A DNA stretch of 64,000 bases from Gimesia fumaroli (lineage in GTDB: Bacteria > Planctomycetota > Planctomycetia > Planctomycetales > Planctomycetaceae): positions 1,335,501 to 1,399,500 of the forward strand of contig NZ_CP037452.1 in NCBI RefSeq assembly GCF_007754425.1. The letters are read 5' to 3'. A model generated the notes under the pieces. That model was not told where the DNA came from. It did no database searches and saw only the letters and a list, made by a program, of their open reading frames with translations. Positions 9,627-19,372 of the stretch are shown here, piece by piece; position 1 is the first letter of the stretch; every line of letters starts with the position of its first letter. The position numbers were made by a program, and so were the translations under genes.

Positions 9627-12083
9627 TTATTTAGTACCGGACTCCAGACGTTTCTTGGCTTCTAAACGAAGTTGCTCCAATCGTGTCAGTCGCTTGGGAG
9701 GCGCTTCTTTTTTCGGCTCCGCTTTTTTTGCGACTGCTTTGGGTTTAGCCGGTTCATCTTTTTTAGGTGGGAGTGGCTTATCGATTCGGAGTTCAGTGCG
9801 ACCAGTAGTATGCACGACCGTCTCGCCATTCATGGGGATCTCCACCTGACAGAACAGACTTTTGTGTCGTCCCTGGGGGGAAGCAGGATCTGTTTTCACT
9901 TTGAAGATCAGTTCTTTGCTCTCTTTATTAAAAGAGATGTCTTCGGTTGTGACTTTGGGAGGCAGACCAACCAGTTTGATTTTGGCATCGCCTTCAAACG
10001 GGTTTTTCATACTCACCTTGCAGAGAATTTCGGTCTCTTTTCCCTGTTCAACGGCAGTACGCGCCAATTGAAGGTCGACGAAGGAGTCAGAGACTTCTAG
10101 ATTCGCCAGTTGAGAAGAAACCCAGGCATTACCTCCTACGTTTGCTGAGCCAATGACAAATACCTTCCACTTCTTGATTTCTGCTTTGCTATTTGCATTC
10201 AGCGGATAAAAGGCTTCGTTTTTCCCTTTAGGGATCGTCACGCGACTGGAAGCACCCACTCCCGGCGGACGGAAAGGAAACTGGAGGGTAATTGGTTCAT
10301 CAAACCCTTCTTTACGAGTAACCACGACTTTGAGTTGCATGGACCCACTACGAGCCAGAGGTGCCTTGGGTTCGACGATATCAAGTTTGAAAGGAAGCTC
10401 TTCCACAACAGCGACGGGAATTTGTGCCACATCTTTCATCCACAGTAACTGATTGTTGCGGACGCGAACCAAGTCAGCCCGGTTCTTGAAAACACCTTCA
10501 ATTTTCTGTTTCGGGTCAGCGTGTCGCCCTGTTAGTGCAATGAGCTCGCCTTCCACGGCAGCATCAGCGGCTGCTTCAAAGACAACAGGCATTGTCGTTA
10601 AATTTGCTGCCATCGGTTCGGCAACCATTTTGATGCCTTTAGGAAGATTTGATGAGTCGAGTACAATCTCTCCCCCAAAGTTGGTTCGTTTGGCACTCAC
10701 CACAACCGCGAAACGGTTCCCTTTGGCGACGACAATCCGCTGACGTTCCTGGGAATAGCGTGCATTTCTGGGAATTCCCAGTTCAAGTGATGGTGAAACG
10801 GGAAGCATCTCGACGCGGTAAACAAAATCGGCACCACCCCGAGAGAGGTGATCTGTAATCGAAAGGTAATAGTCACCGTCTGCGGGGAACTTGTATCGGA
10901 AGTAACTATCCGGTCCTCGTGAATCATCGTTTGAAGCGACTCGTTTGGACTTCGCATCATACAGATACATTACGGGGTCGAGTGGAGAACGAACGCGACG
11001 TGCGTAGCATTCGATTTCCAGTGTCTGCCCCTTCTTGCCCTGGAATTTGAAGTAATCAATGTCGCCTTCTTTTTCAATAATACCATTAAAAGCATTCGGA
11101 AGCGTCGCAGGCGAAGCCTGTTTAAATTCGTTGTTAGGCTCTTGCTCCATGGAATTACCATGAGGGAATAAACGAAAGACATTACCGGAAGGAGCACTTC
11201 CGCCCGCGTCTGATGCGAAGAGTTCAAATTCATCATTGGGTTTATCGGGCAGTTGAAATTCCTGTACCAGGTTATCAACCGTGTTCCCTTTGAACGTCAC
11301 TTTTTGTTTTGAGGCTAACTGGCCCCCAGCCGGGTAAACGGCTGTCGGACGGGGGTACGTTCCCACGTGCAGGCGATAGAAAGCAGCGCCGTTTCCACCA
11401 TAAGAACTGTCGCGAACCAAGATCGTATATTTTCCATCTGCTGGAGCAATCACTGAAATTGCGGAGTCATTTCTGAGGAGTGGCAGATCGTCTTCTGCTT
11501 TCAATTCAAAACGCTTTTCGTCGAGAATCGCGAGATAAGGGTCCAGTAGGGTCGTTGCCAGACGAACGCCTTCGATCTCTGCTGAGATGCGTTGTCCTTT
11601 TTTCGCGGTGACAACAAAGTGATCGACATCTTCATTCTGAATGACGCCGGTAACGGTCTGATTCAATTCGATCGGCTGTGGTGTTTCGAATTCGCTGTTG
11701 GGTTCTTTCTCGGCGACTTCAGGAAACTGGCCGACCCAGAATGTTTTGTAGTCAGAGACACCACTTTTGGTGCGAACCTGGAAGGTATGTTCTCCCAGAT
11801 CACAGTCTGGGGCGATTTTGACGATGGCAGTACAGACATTGGCGTTCTTGGAGTTGGGTTTGATTTCTTTAAACTCAAATCCTTTTTTGTAAGATAGAAT
11901 TTCAACCGCATCGGAGAGCCGGGCTCCAATGAAAGTCAGACTGACTTCCGTGCCTCGTTGTCCGCCTCGTGGGCGAACATAGTTCAGGCTGGGGTCAGCA
12001 GCCCCGGCGAGATCTACGAGTACCAGACTCAGTGCGATTGTCAAAATTCCGGTGCAAACAGATCTGTACTTCTGCAGCATCAC
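9627..12083 (-). CDS. Secreted protein with PPC (pre-peptidase C-terminal) domains
   Basis: This is an exported multi-domain beta protein common in planctomycete cytochrome/DUF1501 loci; no catalytic motif is recognised. A signal peptide ends near AGAADPSLNYVRPRGGQRG. An IPT-like domain is followed by two PPC-type domains. The first is near 130-225 (EVAEKEPNSEFETPQPIELNQ, then DVDHFVVTAKKGQ). The second is near 310-410 (MEQEPNNEFKQASPATLPN, then DIDYFKFQGKKGQ). The second half looks like further Ig-like domains. The last 50 residues are very Lys/Pro/Ala-rich and basic. It lies between the DUF1501 gene and the DUF1549/1553 gene on the same strand and is probably part of one transcript. A structural or binding role at the cell surface is inference. 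Confidence 0.86.
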   Translation of the reverse strand: MMLQKYRSVCTGILTIALSLVLVDLAGAADPSLNYVRPRGGQRGTEVSLTFIGARLSDAVEILSYKKGFEFKEIKPNSKNANVCTAIVKIAPDCDLGEHTFQVRTKSGVSDYKTFWVGQFPEVAEKEPNSEFETPQPIELNQTVTGVIQNEDVDHFVVTAKKGQRISAEIEGVRLATTLLDPYLAILDEKRFELKAEDDLPLLRNDSAISVIAPADGKYTILVRDSSYGGNGAAFYRLHVGTYPRPTAVYPAGGQLASKQKVTFKGNTVDNLVQEFQLPDKPNDEFELFASDAGGSAPSGNVFRLFPHGNSMEQEPNNEFKQASPATLPNAFNGIIEKEGDIDYFKFQGKKGQTLEIECYARRVRSPLDPVMYLYDAKSKRVASNDDSRGPDSYFRYKFPADGDYYLSITDHLSRGGADFVYRVEMLPVSPSLELGIPRNARYSQERQRIVVAKGNRFAVVVSAKRTNFGGEIVLDSSNLPKGIKMVAEPMAANLTTMPVVFEAAADAAVEGELIALTGRHADPKQKIEGVFKNRADLVRVRNNQLLWMKDVAQIPVAVVEELPFKLDIVEPKAPLARSGSMQLKVVVTRKEGFDEPITLQFPFRPPGVGASSRVTIPKGKNEAFYPLNANSKAEIKKWKVFVIGSANVGGNAWVSSQLANLEVSDSFVDLQLARTAVEQGKETEILCKVSMKNPFEGDAKIKLVGLPPKVTTEDISFNKESKELIFKVKTDPASPQGRHKSLFCQVEIPMNGETVVHTTGRTELRIDKPLPPKKDEPAKPKAVAKKAEPKKEAPPKRLTRLEQLRLEAKKRLESGTK

Positions 12084-12212
12084 GGTTCCCCCCTTGGAAA
12101 TGTTGATGTTCGAGAATCAGTTTTATTTTCGCTAGAACGAGAATGTTAGCACGAGTCAACAAACCCGTACTAACAATTCTGATTCAAGCGATTCGTATTT
12201 TTAATTGTCTGA

Positions 12213-13511
12213 CTAGGCAAGCAGGTCTTTTACGACTTTACCGCCATTGACAATTTCGATGGGCCGATCACCGGGAGCCATCAGTTCTTTGTCAGAAACA
12301 ATTCCCAGACAATGATAAATGGTTGTGGCCCAGTCCATGACGGAAAGAGGATTGTCTTCTGGTTCGCTGGCGATGGCGTCAGAAGCACCATAGACATGTC
12401 CCCCTTTGACTCCACCACCGGCCATAACGACACTAAAGACTTTCGGCCAGTGGTCTCGGCCGGCTGTCGCGTTGATTTTAGGTGTTCGGCCAAACTCACT
12501 ACAAACACAAACCAGTGTGCTCTTTAACAGGCCACGATCACTCAGGTCTGAGATCAAAGTTGAGAAAGCCTGATCGAATGAAGGCAGGTTTCTGTCGATT
12601 CCGGTTTGAATCCGGTCATGCATATCCCAGCCACCATAAGTCATGGTGACAAAGCGAGCACCTGCTTCAACAAGACGCCGTGATAACAGCATCCGGGCAC
12701 CAGCCTGGTTTCGTCCATAAGCATCACGGACTTTCGCGTCTTCTTTATTCAAATCGAAAGCTTCCTGGGACGCTTTCGATGAGACCATGTCATAGGCCTG
12801 CTTATAAAAAGTATCGACAGCATCCAGGGAATCTGATTTTTCTTTGGAAACGAAATACTCGTTAACGGAATCCAGTAGAGAGCGTCGTCGAGTAAATCGA
12901 TTGGTATCGACACCGCCAGGCAGATTCAGGTCACGTACTTTGAAGCCGTTTGACGCAGGGTCTGACCCTACACTGAAGGGAGCAAAGGATGAACTCAAGT
13001 AGCCTGTACCAGCGAATTCGTTAGGCTGATTTGGAATGCATACATATTGTGGCATGTTATTCTTTGGCCCGAATTCGTGTGTCACAACACTTCCCATACT
13101 GGGGAATTGCAGAGCAGGGCTGGGGCGATACCCGGTGAACATGTTATGTGTTCCCCGTTCGTGAGCCGCTTCGCCGTGCGACATGGAACGGCAGATGGTC
13201 AGTTTATCCATCAGCTTGGCTGTCTTCACGAGCTTTTCGTTCAATCGAACGCCCGAGACGTTGGTGTCGATTGAATTCATTGGCCCCCGGTATTCAACCG
13301 GTGCATAAGGTTTGGGATCCCATGTTTCCTGATGAGCGGCCCCACCTGGCAGGTAAATGAAGATAACGGACTTCGCAGTACCTTCTTTACTTTCATAGTG
13401 TTTCAATTCTGCCTGAGCGCTTTTCATGCGCAGAAACTGAGGCAGAGTCAGCCCGATTCCGCCCGCAAAGCCAACATGCAAAAAGTCGCGACGCGATTGA
13501 TTCAAGCTCAT
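12213..13511 (-). CDS. DUF1501 family protein, Tat-exported
   Basis: The N-terminus SRRDFLHVGFAGGIGLTLPQ is a twin-arginine signal, so the protein is probably exported folded, perhaps with a metal. The DUF1501 family is distantly related to sulfatase/alkaline phosphatase folds. Visible conserved segments include FIYLPGGAAHQETWDPKP, SMSHGEAAHERGTHNMFTGY, TMTYGGWDMHDRI, CSEFGRTPKIN and GRDHWPKVFSVVMAGGGVKGG. The length (432 residues) is typical. It is the first gene of the minus-strand block running through PPC, DUF1549/1553 and cytochrome-WD40. A short perfect palindrome lies about 48 bp upstream. The substrate is unknown. Confidence 0.9.
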   Translation of the reverse strand: MSLNQSRRDFLHVGFAGGIGLTLPQFLRMKSAQAELKHYESKEGTAKSVIFIYLPGGAAHQETWDPKPYAPVEYRGPMNSIDTNVSGVRLNEKLVKTAKLMDKLTICRSMSHGEAAHERGTHNMFTGYRPSPALQFPSMGSVVTHEFGPKNNMPQYVCIPNQPNEFAGTGYLSSSFAPFSVGSDPASNGFKVRDLNLPGGVDTNRFTRRRSLLDSVNEYFVSKEKSDSLDAVDTFYKQAYDMVSSKASQEAFDLNKEDAKVRDAYGRNQAGARMLLSRRLVEAGARFVTMTYGGWDMHDRIQTGIDRNLPSFDQAFSTLISDLSDRGLLKSTLVCVCSEFGRTPKINATAGRDHWPKVFSVVMAGGGVKGGHVYGASDAIASEPEDNPLSVMDWATTIYHCLGIVSDKELMAPGDRPIEIVNGGKVVKDLLA

Positions 13512-13937
13512 TGTGAAATCTCCATTTCCGAGGTGGGGAATAATTTGTGTTTGGTATATGGCTCTTTAAGAGCCAGAGGCTTAACACTTGTTATTGGGTT
13601 TGAGCACTCGTCTTGTCAGGTTGGAGTATAGCCAGTTTATCTGGCGGATGGCTCTGATCTACACTAGTCACATCAGAGTTTCTTCAGTAGGTGGTTCTGG
13701 TAATGTTTTCTAATTCTAACACATTAATCCAGTGGGGGGAGGAATCGATTAAAACCGTCTGATACATATTATGCCAAATCTACATGCAGTAATTCAAGGA
13801 CAATTTTGGAAACCATTCATGATCGAACTACTTTAAAGCATGATACATCAGACAAGATTGATATGAATCTGTCAAGGATTTCGTATTGATTTCTATTAAC
13901 TCAACGAAAATAGTAACATCGGTAAAACAGGATGTTT
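13512..13937. other. Intergenic region, 426 bp, upstream of the DUF1501 gene
   Basis: No convincing gene is present. It probably carries the promoter of the DUF1501-to-cytochrome block and the 3' untranslated end of the ASPIC/UnbV gene. The only structure seen is the palindrome at 13559-13575. The stretch from about 13690 is AT-rich, without a clear terminator. Confidence 0.6.
13559..13575. promoter_or_regulatory. Palindrome upstream of the DUF1501 gene
   Basis: TGGCTCTT and AAGAGCCA form perfect 8-bp arms around a single T, about 48 bp before the DUF1501 start codon. It could be a regulator binding site or an RNA hairpin in the leader; nothing else identifies it. Confidence 0.3.
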
Positions 13938-15848
13938 TTATTTTTCAACAAGTCCGTTTTGTTCGGAAATCTGATACAACTGATCTGCTTTCAAATTTTC
14001 CCATTTGGTTGTTTTTCCCGATGGCCATCGGATGCTTACCGATGCAATTTCCGTTTCTTCACCTAACCCAAAGGTAATGGGGAGTTCAGTTTGTGACAGA
14101 TAGCTGCGGGTTGGCATCACCAGACGACTTTGTACGCCTGATTGCGTTTTAATCTGAACCTGTGCACCCAGAGAATCGTGGTTAGAAGCAGGTGTAGAAC
14201 CTTTGTTTCCCTTGGTGGGGTCACTTGTGAGCTGGAAACGGACCCAATGGTGGCCTGTTTGTTGATCATTTCGTAGTAGACGCGGCGTTTTTCCGGTAGT
14301 CATGATCAACAGATCCAGATCTCCATCATTATCAATATCGCCAAAGGTGGCGCCGCGGCCAACTAGAGGTTGCGCAAAGTCGGATCCAACCAGAGATTGG
14401 CCCAGCGGAAGGAACTCTGTCTCATGTTGTGCACCGCAGTTCCAGAACAGTTGTGGTTCCTGTTCATAATGCTGACGTTCCTGCACGATATTAATATCTT
14501 CTTCCAAGTGACCGTTTGCTGCAAACAGATCGAGTCGACCGTCTAAATCTGCATCAAAAAAGAAGACGCCGAACGTTAACGCCAGTCGCGTTTGTGGCCC
14601 GAGCCCGTTCGAGATGGCCTCATCAATAAACTCCATCTTTTTTCCAGGCGACGTATAAAGGGCCGTCATTTCATTGGCGAAGTTTCCAATGGCGATGCCC
14701 AGTGTGTCATCATTTCGAAATGGGGCGATGTCAATTCCCATTGCACCGCGCGCATTACCATTCATGTCAAAGGCGACTCCGGAAATCACCGCTGTTTCTG
14801 TGAAAGTGCCATTCTGTTGATTGTGGAACAGGAAATTTTGAACCGTATCGTTGGTAATGAAAATATCGATGTATCCATCCTGATCAAAATCGTAGAAATT
14901 CAATCCAAGTGATTTTGCTAAAGGGACTCCTGTTCTAGGGGTGAATATTCTCAAGCCAGCCTGTTCAGAAACTTCATTGAATGTACCATTTCCCTGGTTC
15001 TGGTAGAGTAGGGGAGGAACGCCATTGAAGTTTTGCGGACGACCATAGGCTCGAATTCCACCTTTGAGTGTAAAGTTCTGTGCACGGTCAAACTCACGCG
15101 TCCATTCCACATAGTTGCAAACCAGTAAATCCAGGTCTCCGTCACGATCGTAATCAAACCAGCCACAACTGGTGCTCCAGAGCTGTGCAGGACCACCGAC
15201 GCCCGCCTGCATTGTGACGTCAGTAAAACGCGTTCCTTCATTTTTGAATAAGCGATTGGTTCCCAATGCAGAGATAAACAGATCCACGAGTCCGTCGTTG
15301 TTATAGTCGCCACAAGCAATGCCCATGCCGTACAGCGAGACGTTCAAGCCCATATCGTCTGTAACATCTTTAAATTTCCCGGTACCGTCGTTTTGATATA
15401 ACGCCAGCGAGGAATTAGTGCTTTCTTTTTTCTGTGGCTGGCTCCAGGGCCAGTCATTTGAACCCACAAGCAGCAGGTCCTGATCTCCGTCATTATCGTA
15501 ATCTAAAAATGCAGCTCCGCCTCCCATTGTTTCCGGCAACAGTTTTTCACCAGCGGCTCCGTTATTATGAACGAAGTCAATTCCAGCCGCCTGTGTGATA
15601 TCGCTAAAGGGAATCTTGGGAAGCGTTATTGCTTCGATTTGTCGTTCTGCCGGTAACGCTAACGGAGTTTCCTTTACGATGTTTTCCGGCTGACGAAGCT
15701 GACGCAACAGGAAGAAGGTTCCTCCCACTATCGCTAAGACCAGCATTACAGCCAGAGAATACCAGAAAGCACGACCGATGGATTCATCGTTCTGCTCTGT
15801 CTCTTCTTCCAGTTCTGGATCAAGGTTGGCACTTTTTTGATCTGCCAT
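13938..15848 (-). CDS. ASPIC/UnbV and FG-GAP (VCBS) repeat protein, CRTAC1-like, membrane anchored
   Basis: This is an extracytoplasmic beta-propeller protein. A single membrane helix near residues 28-50 (FWYSLAVMLVLAIVGGTFFL) anchors it with the bulk outside. The propeller contains repeated calcium-binding FG-GAP loops such as DYDNDGDQDLLLVG, DYNNDGLVDLFIS, DYDRDGDLDLLVC, DFDQDGYIDIFIT, DADLDGRLDLFAA and DIDNDGDLDLLIM. The C-terminal ASPIC/UnbV domain includes SLGAQVQIKTQSG and SVSIRWPSGKTTKWENL. The fold is known from CRTAC1-type proteins, and binding rather than catalysis is usually assumed. It lies 65 bp downstream of the multihaem cytochrome gene on the same strand, so the two are probably co-expressed and may act together at the cell surface. 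Confidence 0.9.
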   Translation of the reverse strand: MADQKSANLDPELEEETEQNDESIGRAFWYSLAVMLVLAIVGGTFFLLRQLRQPENIVKETPLALPAERQIEAITLPKIPFSDITQAAGIDFVHNNGAAGEKLLPETMGGGAAFLDYDNDGDQDLLLVGSNDWPWSQPQKKESTNSSLALYQNDGTGKFKDVTDDMGLNVSLYGMGIACGDYNNDGLVDLFISALGTNRLFKNEGTRFTDVTMQAGVGGPAQLWSTSCGWFDYDRDGDLDLLVCNYVEWTREFDRAQNFTLKGGIRAYGRPQNFNGVPPLLYQNQGNGTFNEVSEQAGLRIFTPRTGVPLAKSLGLNFYDFDQDGYIDIFITNDTVQNFLFHNQQNGTFTETAVISGVAFDMNGNARGAMGIDIAPFRNDDTLGIAIGNFANEMTALYTSPGKKMEFIDEAISNGLGPQTRLALTFGVFFFDADLDGRLDLFAANGHLEEDINIVQERQHYEQEPQLFWNCGAQHETEFLPLGQSLVGSDFAQPLVGRGATFGDIDNDGDLDLLIMTTGKTPRLLRNDQQTGHHWVRFQLTSDPTKGNKGSTPASNHDSLGAQVQIKTQSGVQSRLVMPTRSYLSQTELPITFGLGEETEIASVSIRWPSGKTTKWENLKADQLYQISEQNGLVEK

Positions 15849-15913
15849 TTGATTATCCTTTGTATATAGTCTTATGACATTCCTGGCTCAACATTCCAGG
15901 AGAGGTCGATTTG

Positions 15914-18727
15914 TTATGGTTTGACCGTCCGGTTTAATGAATAAATCACCGGATGCTCGGCAGCATGGTTGGCTGCAGGATACTTTTCACGGGCTTTTCG
16001 TTCGGAGAGACCGCGGGCTGTATCATCCACTTTATACTTCTGATGCAGCTTTCGATGCTGTTCAGAAAGTTCGGTTTGATCCAGTTGGTCATAAATCAAT
16101 GATAAGCTGTAATGTGCGGTGACATTTTCCGGGTCGAGTACCAGAGTCTTTTGAAACTGTTCGACTGCCTGATTCAGAAAATGATCCCGCTGGTCTCGAT
16201 TTTCTTTGGTACGGAATCGCTTAGCCTGATCAAACAGGTTTTGCCCCAAGTCATTGATGACAACATAATCTTTGCTGAAATCAAAACCGCGACGGGTGCG
16301 TTCCTCTGTCTGGTCTTCCAGAACACTACGGAAGTTACGTTCGGCTTCTTTCAGGTGGCCCTGCTGTTGATTCACCTTGCCGCTCAACCAGGCCAGCGTC
16401 CAGGGGGGAGCCGGCGGATCAGTAAACGAAGCCGCTTTTTGTAAAATCTCAACGGCGTCCTGTAAACGACCTTCACGGAAATAGACACGTGCCAGATTCA
16501 AAGAGCCGTCATAGCGGCCCAGTTGATCGACTTGACCAAACGCTTCGGCGGCTTGTCTCAGTTCCGCTTTGCCTTTCAAGAATAGTCCGATACCGTAATC
16601 ATTCCAGCGTTGCCATTCCGGGATTTTAACCGTTTTATTTTTGATCTCGGCGGTGACGCCTTCTACCGGAAACGTAATGGTATCGGAGGCAATCGTTGTA
16701 ATGGGCAACGTATTAACATAGGGAACTCCCTTTTTCTTCCAGGAGAGTTCTTGCCCTTTCGATTCGAGTGATTCCGCTACAAACTGCATGTAGTGTGTAT
16801 CGAATTTTCGATACTGCAGCTTGGCTTCCACCGTCACGGGAGCAGTCAAGTCGTCCGGAAGGTTCAGTTCATAATGGATCGTCTGCCCGGCACCGGGGGG
16901 CATCTGATTATTATAGAGAGCGACGAAGATATCCTGTGCATTGCGGCGGGCAATGCGATTACCGTCTCTGTCGATCACAAACGCGTTGATGAAGTGTGAC
17001 CAGGGGTCCACAGTCCCATCCTCTTCACGTGAACCGCTACGACCAATAATTCGGTCACCACTCTTGACCGTCACATCCAGCCAGATTTCATTTGAGTCGG
17101 CTGTGCCCTGAGTGAAATGGTGACCGACTTTTAAGGTCCGGAGGACCGTTTCCAACAGATATTTATTTCCCGGTTTTAAAGTCGGGACTTTCGGTCGCAG
17201 AGGGGCGATTAATTTTCCATCAATGTTGCCTTTTTCCCGGATGCCGAAGAAATCGACGCGCAAGTTATCTTTGAGAAACTCCTGATGGACGGCGACGGTT
17301 TCCGGGTCATTCCGTAAAGCGGCAATTCCCGTGTTCGCTGCTGGGAACAGATGGTTATGAACGCTGAGTTCTTTCGAGTCATAAAAGTGGCGGGCGCCGA
17401 AGTCATTCGAAGGCTTGGCAGGCATATGGCATTTATTGCAATTTTCCTGTGCTACAGGCGGATAATAAAAACTCCGCGCTCCATGTCCCGAAACACCACT
17501 CAGTAAAAAGGAATCGTAATGGTTCTGACCTCGCAGGAATTTGTATTGATTGAGTTCTTCCGGCAAATGCACTTTGTGACAGGTACCACAGAATTCGGTG
17601 GACTTGTGCAAATCCTTTAAGAACGTTTTTTTGTGGAATGCGGGTTTGGCTTTGACCAGTTGATTATTCACCCATTGCAGAAACGGGTTTTCACTATATG
17701 CGAAGGGATAATGAATTGGTTCTTCAATTGTGTAGTCACTATTACCGCGCACGCTGTTGACGTGAGTAATGGCATGGCAGGTCGTGCAAGTGATGCCTGC
17801 CTGTGACGTAATATGATTGATATCGTCAAAATTGGGGTCATCAAACGCGCCACTGAAAAAGGGGACCGGGTCATGGCAGCCGGCACAGAAGCGGGATGCC
17901 TGTAGATTCCCATCGCGTTCCAGAGAGACTTTGCGCGTTTCCCGGACCGATGCCAGATAGGCGGGGTTATTAAAGGAACTGATATGATGCACGCTGTTTT
18001 TCCAGTCAGCGTGTGTGTCGGGATGACATTTCTGGCAGTAGTTATCCATCATCAATGCCTGTGCGGGAATGAAATCACCAGTTGATGTTCGTGACAGGGA
18101 CGGGAAGAAATATTTTTCACCCGAAGCAGGTCCGACCACATTCCATTTGCGCGGATCGGCCGAATGAAACATCAACATGCCGACCACCATGGCGGTAATC
18201 ACGCCCATATAAGACAGTCCTCCCTTCCAGTGAATTTTGGGACCAACGAGACGATGTAGCCAATACAGCCAGAGGGCAAACAGCGGGGAGAGCACGTGAC
18301 ACCAATACGTGATGGAACGTGCCGTCGGGTTTTTCAGGTCGAATGAACCAATACGTAATAATAAAATTCCGGAGATCAATAGCAGACAGGAAGTAATAAA
18401 GAGTGCGAAGCCTACGCGCACCGCGCGGCGGTTGAGACGATTCTTCGTATTATAAATGTGAACTATGCCAAACAGAATGAACGGTGCCAGGAACAACAGT
18501 CCCAGAATCAAATGTGCCAGAAACATATATTGATAAAACCAGTTTTCCAGGGTCTCGCCGCTCAACCAGTCGTACACCGTAATACTGACCAGATAGATTG
18601 AATTCGCACCCAGGAGGGCAACCAGTAATAACAGGAGATAGAAAACCTTACGTAATTTCGGTCCGATAGCGCGGCGGACGATACGACGCGGCCGTGATTC
18701 TGTCACGGGAGAATCAGAGGAACTCAT
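15914..18727 (-). CDS. Membrane-anchored five-haem cytochrome c with C-terminal TPR repeats
   Basis: This appears to be a redox protein spanning the cytoplasmic membrane. About five hydrophobic helices occupy residues 28-190. Helix 2 carries His72 and His90 and helix 4 carries His144 and His158, an arrangement reminiscent of b-type di-haem anchors (inference). The exported part has five CxxCH motifs at 231-235, 281-285, 314-318, 380-384 and 430-434, spaced like cytochrome c554-type multihaem domains. A beta-rich region (about 510-690) follows. TPR-like helices fill about 700-900, with phrases such as GSLNLARVYFREGRLQDAVEIL and FQKTLVLDPENVTAHYSLSLIYDQL. The ASPIC/UnbV gene is next on the same strand. 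It could accept electrons from quinol; the partner is unknown. Confidence 0.85.
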   Translation of the reverse strand: MSSSDSPVTESRPRRIVRRAIGPKLRKVFYLLLLLVALLGANSIYLVSITVYDWLSGETLENWFYQYMFLAHLILGLLFLAPFILFGIVHIYNTKNRLNRRAVRVGFALFITSCLLLISGILLLRIGSFDLKNPTARSITYWCHVLSPLFALWLYWLHRLVGPKIHWKGGLSYMGVITAMVVGMLMFHSADPRKWNVVGPASGEKYFFPSLSRTSTGDFIPAQALMMDNYCQKCHPDTHADWKNSVHHISSFNNPAYLASVRETRKVSLERDGNLQASRFCAGCHDPVPFFSGAFDDPNFDDINHITSQAGITCTTCHAITHVNSVRGNSDYTIEEPIHYPFAYSENPFLQWVNNQLVKAKPAFHKKTFLKDLHKSTEFCGTCHKVHLPEELNQYKFLRGQNHYDSFLLSGVSGHGARSFYYPPVAQENCNKCHMPAKPSNDFGARHFYDSKELSVHNHLFPAANTGIAALRNDPETVAVHQEFLKDNLRVDFFGIREKGNIDGKLIAPLRPKVPTLKPGNKYLLETVLRTLKVGHHFTQGTADSNEIWLDVTVKSGDRIIGRSGSREEDGTVDPWSHFINAFVIDRDGNRIARRNAQDIFVALYNNQMPPGAGQTIHYELNLPDDLTAPVTVEAKLQYRKFDTHYMQFVAESLESKGQELSWKKKGVPYVNTLPITTIASDTITFPVEGVTAEIKNKTVKIPEWQRWNDYGIGLFLKGKAELRQAAEAFGQVDQLGRYDGSLNLARVYFREGRLQDAVEILQKAASFTDPPAPPWTLAWLSGKVNQQQGHLKEAERNFRSVLEDQTEERTRRGFDFSKDYVVINDLGQNLFDQAKRFRTKENRDQRDHFLNQAVEQFQKTLVLDPENVTAHYSLSLIYDQLDQTELSEQHRKLHQKYKVDDTARGLSERKAREKYPAANHAAEHPVIYSLNRTVKP

Positions 18728-18892
18728 GATGACAATAGATCCTGCACAAAATGGCTAGAGACAAAACTTGCTGTATCAAACTGCGCTAAGCAAAAGTGAG
18801 AAGCGCACGCGCATGCCAGAAATTAAAAGAGCACATGCACGCAGCAAGTTTCATGAAACGACAGAAACCATGTTTCTGTTGACGAGCGCGTT

Positions 18893-19297
18893 TCAGAAGC
18901 TGGCATTTTGTGGAGGACGGTCGATTCGTTGTCGAGAGGCAGTTGTCAGCAGCAAAGGGGGAGAACCCATTGATCCGCAATCAGGTGAGCGAGGCATCAG
19001 TGTTTCTGATGAACCAGAGCAGGCAGGTTTTATCATCGTGATCACAATCAGCGGAGATTCCGGCGACGGATCAGGCTGGTGGTTCTGGCAGTCAGGACCC
19101 GAGCAGGGTCTTTTTTGAGGAGACTGGTCAGGTTGATGCAACAGGATCATTTCGGAATCGTCAGGTTGACCTGCATGTGAGAGGTAATCACCACACGTCG
19201 CATTCGCTGTCTGGACCGCCGACAAACTCCATACGCACATCGCACCTGCGAACAGCAGGAAACGGACGGCGGATTGTGAGTACGAGCGGTTTGACAT
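18893..19297 (-). CDS. Small secreted cysteine-containing protein
   Basis: This is a 134-residue protein of unknown function. The N-terminal signal peptide (VRFLLFAGAMCVWSLSAVQT, cleavage likely after ANA) gives a mature chain starting TCGDYLSHAG. Cysteines occur in TCGDYL, PCSGPDCQ, PACSG and PDCGS, and the middle is rich in Pro and Gln, with no hydrophobic core. From memory, similar short proteins with CGDYL and PCxGPxC elements occur in other planctomycetes; a database search is needed to confirm this. It lies about 165 bp upstream of the multihaem cytochrome start on the same strand and could be an accessory of that locus, though a separate promoter is possible. Confidence 0.6.
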   Translation of the reverse strand: MSNRSYSQSAVRFLLFAGAMCVWSLSAVQTANATCGDYLSHAGQPDDSEMILLHQPDQSPQKRPCSGPDCQNHQPDPSPESPLIVITMIKPACSGSSETLMPRSPDCGSMGSPPLLLTTASRQRIDRPPQNASF

Positions 19298-19360
19298 AGA
19301 AACTACATGCTGAAATGACGAGAAATGAGCTGAAAACCAGAACTTTCCTTTTCAATATAT

Positions 19361-19372
19361 ACGGATATCCGT
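19361..19372. promoter_or_regulatory. Perfect 12-bp palindrome between divergent genes
   Basis: ACGGATATCCGT lies 64 bp upstream of the small secreted protein and about 195 bp upstream of the acyltransferase start. It could be an operator for either divergent gene; a chance palindrome cannot be excluded. Confidence 0.25.
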
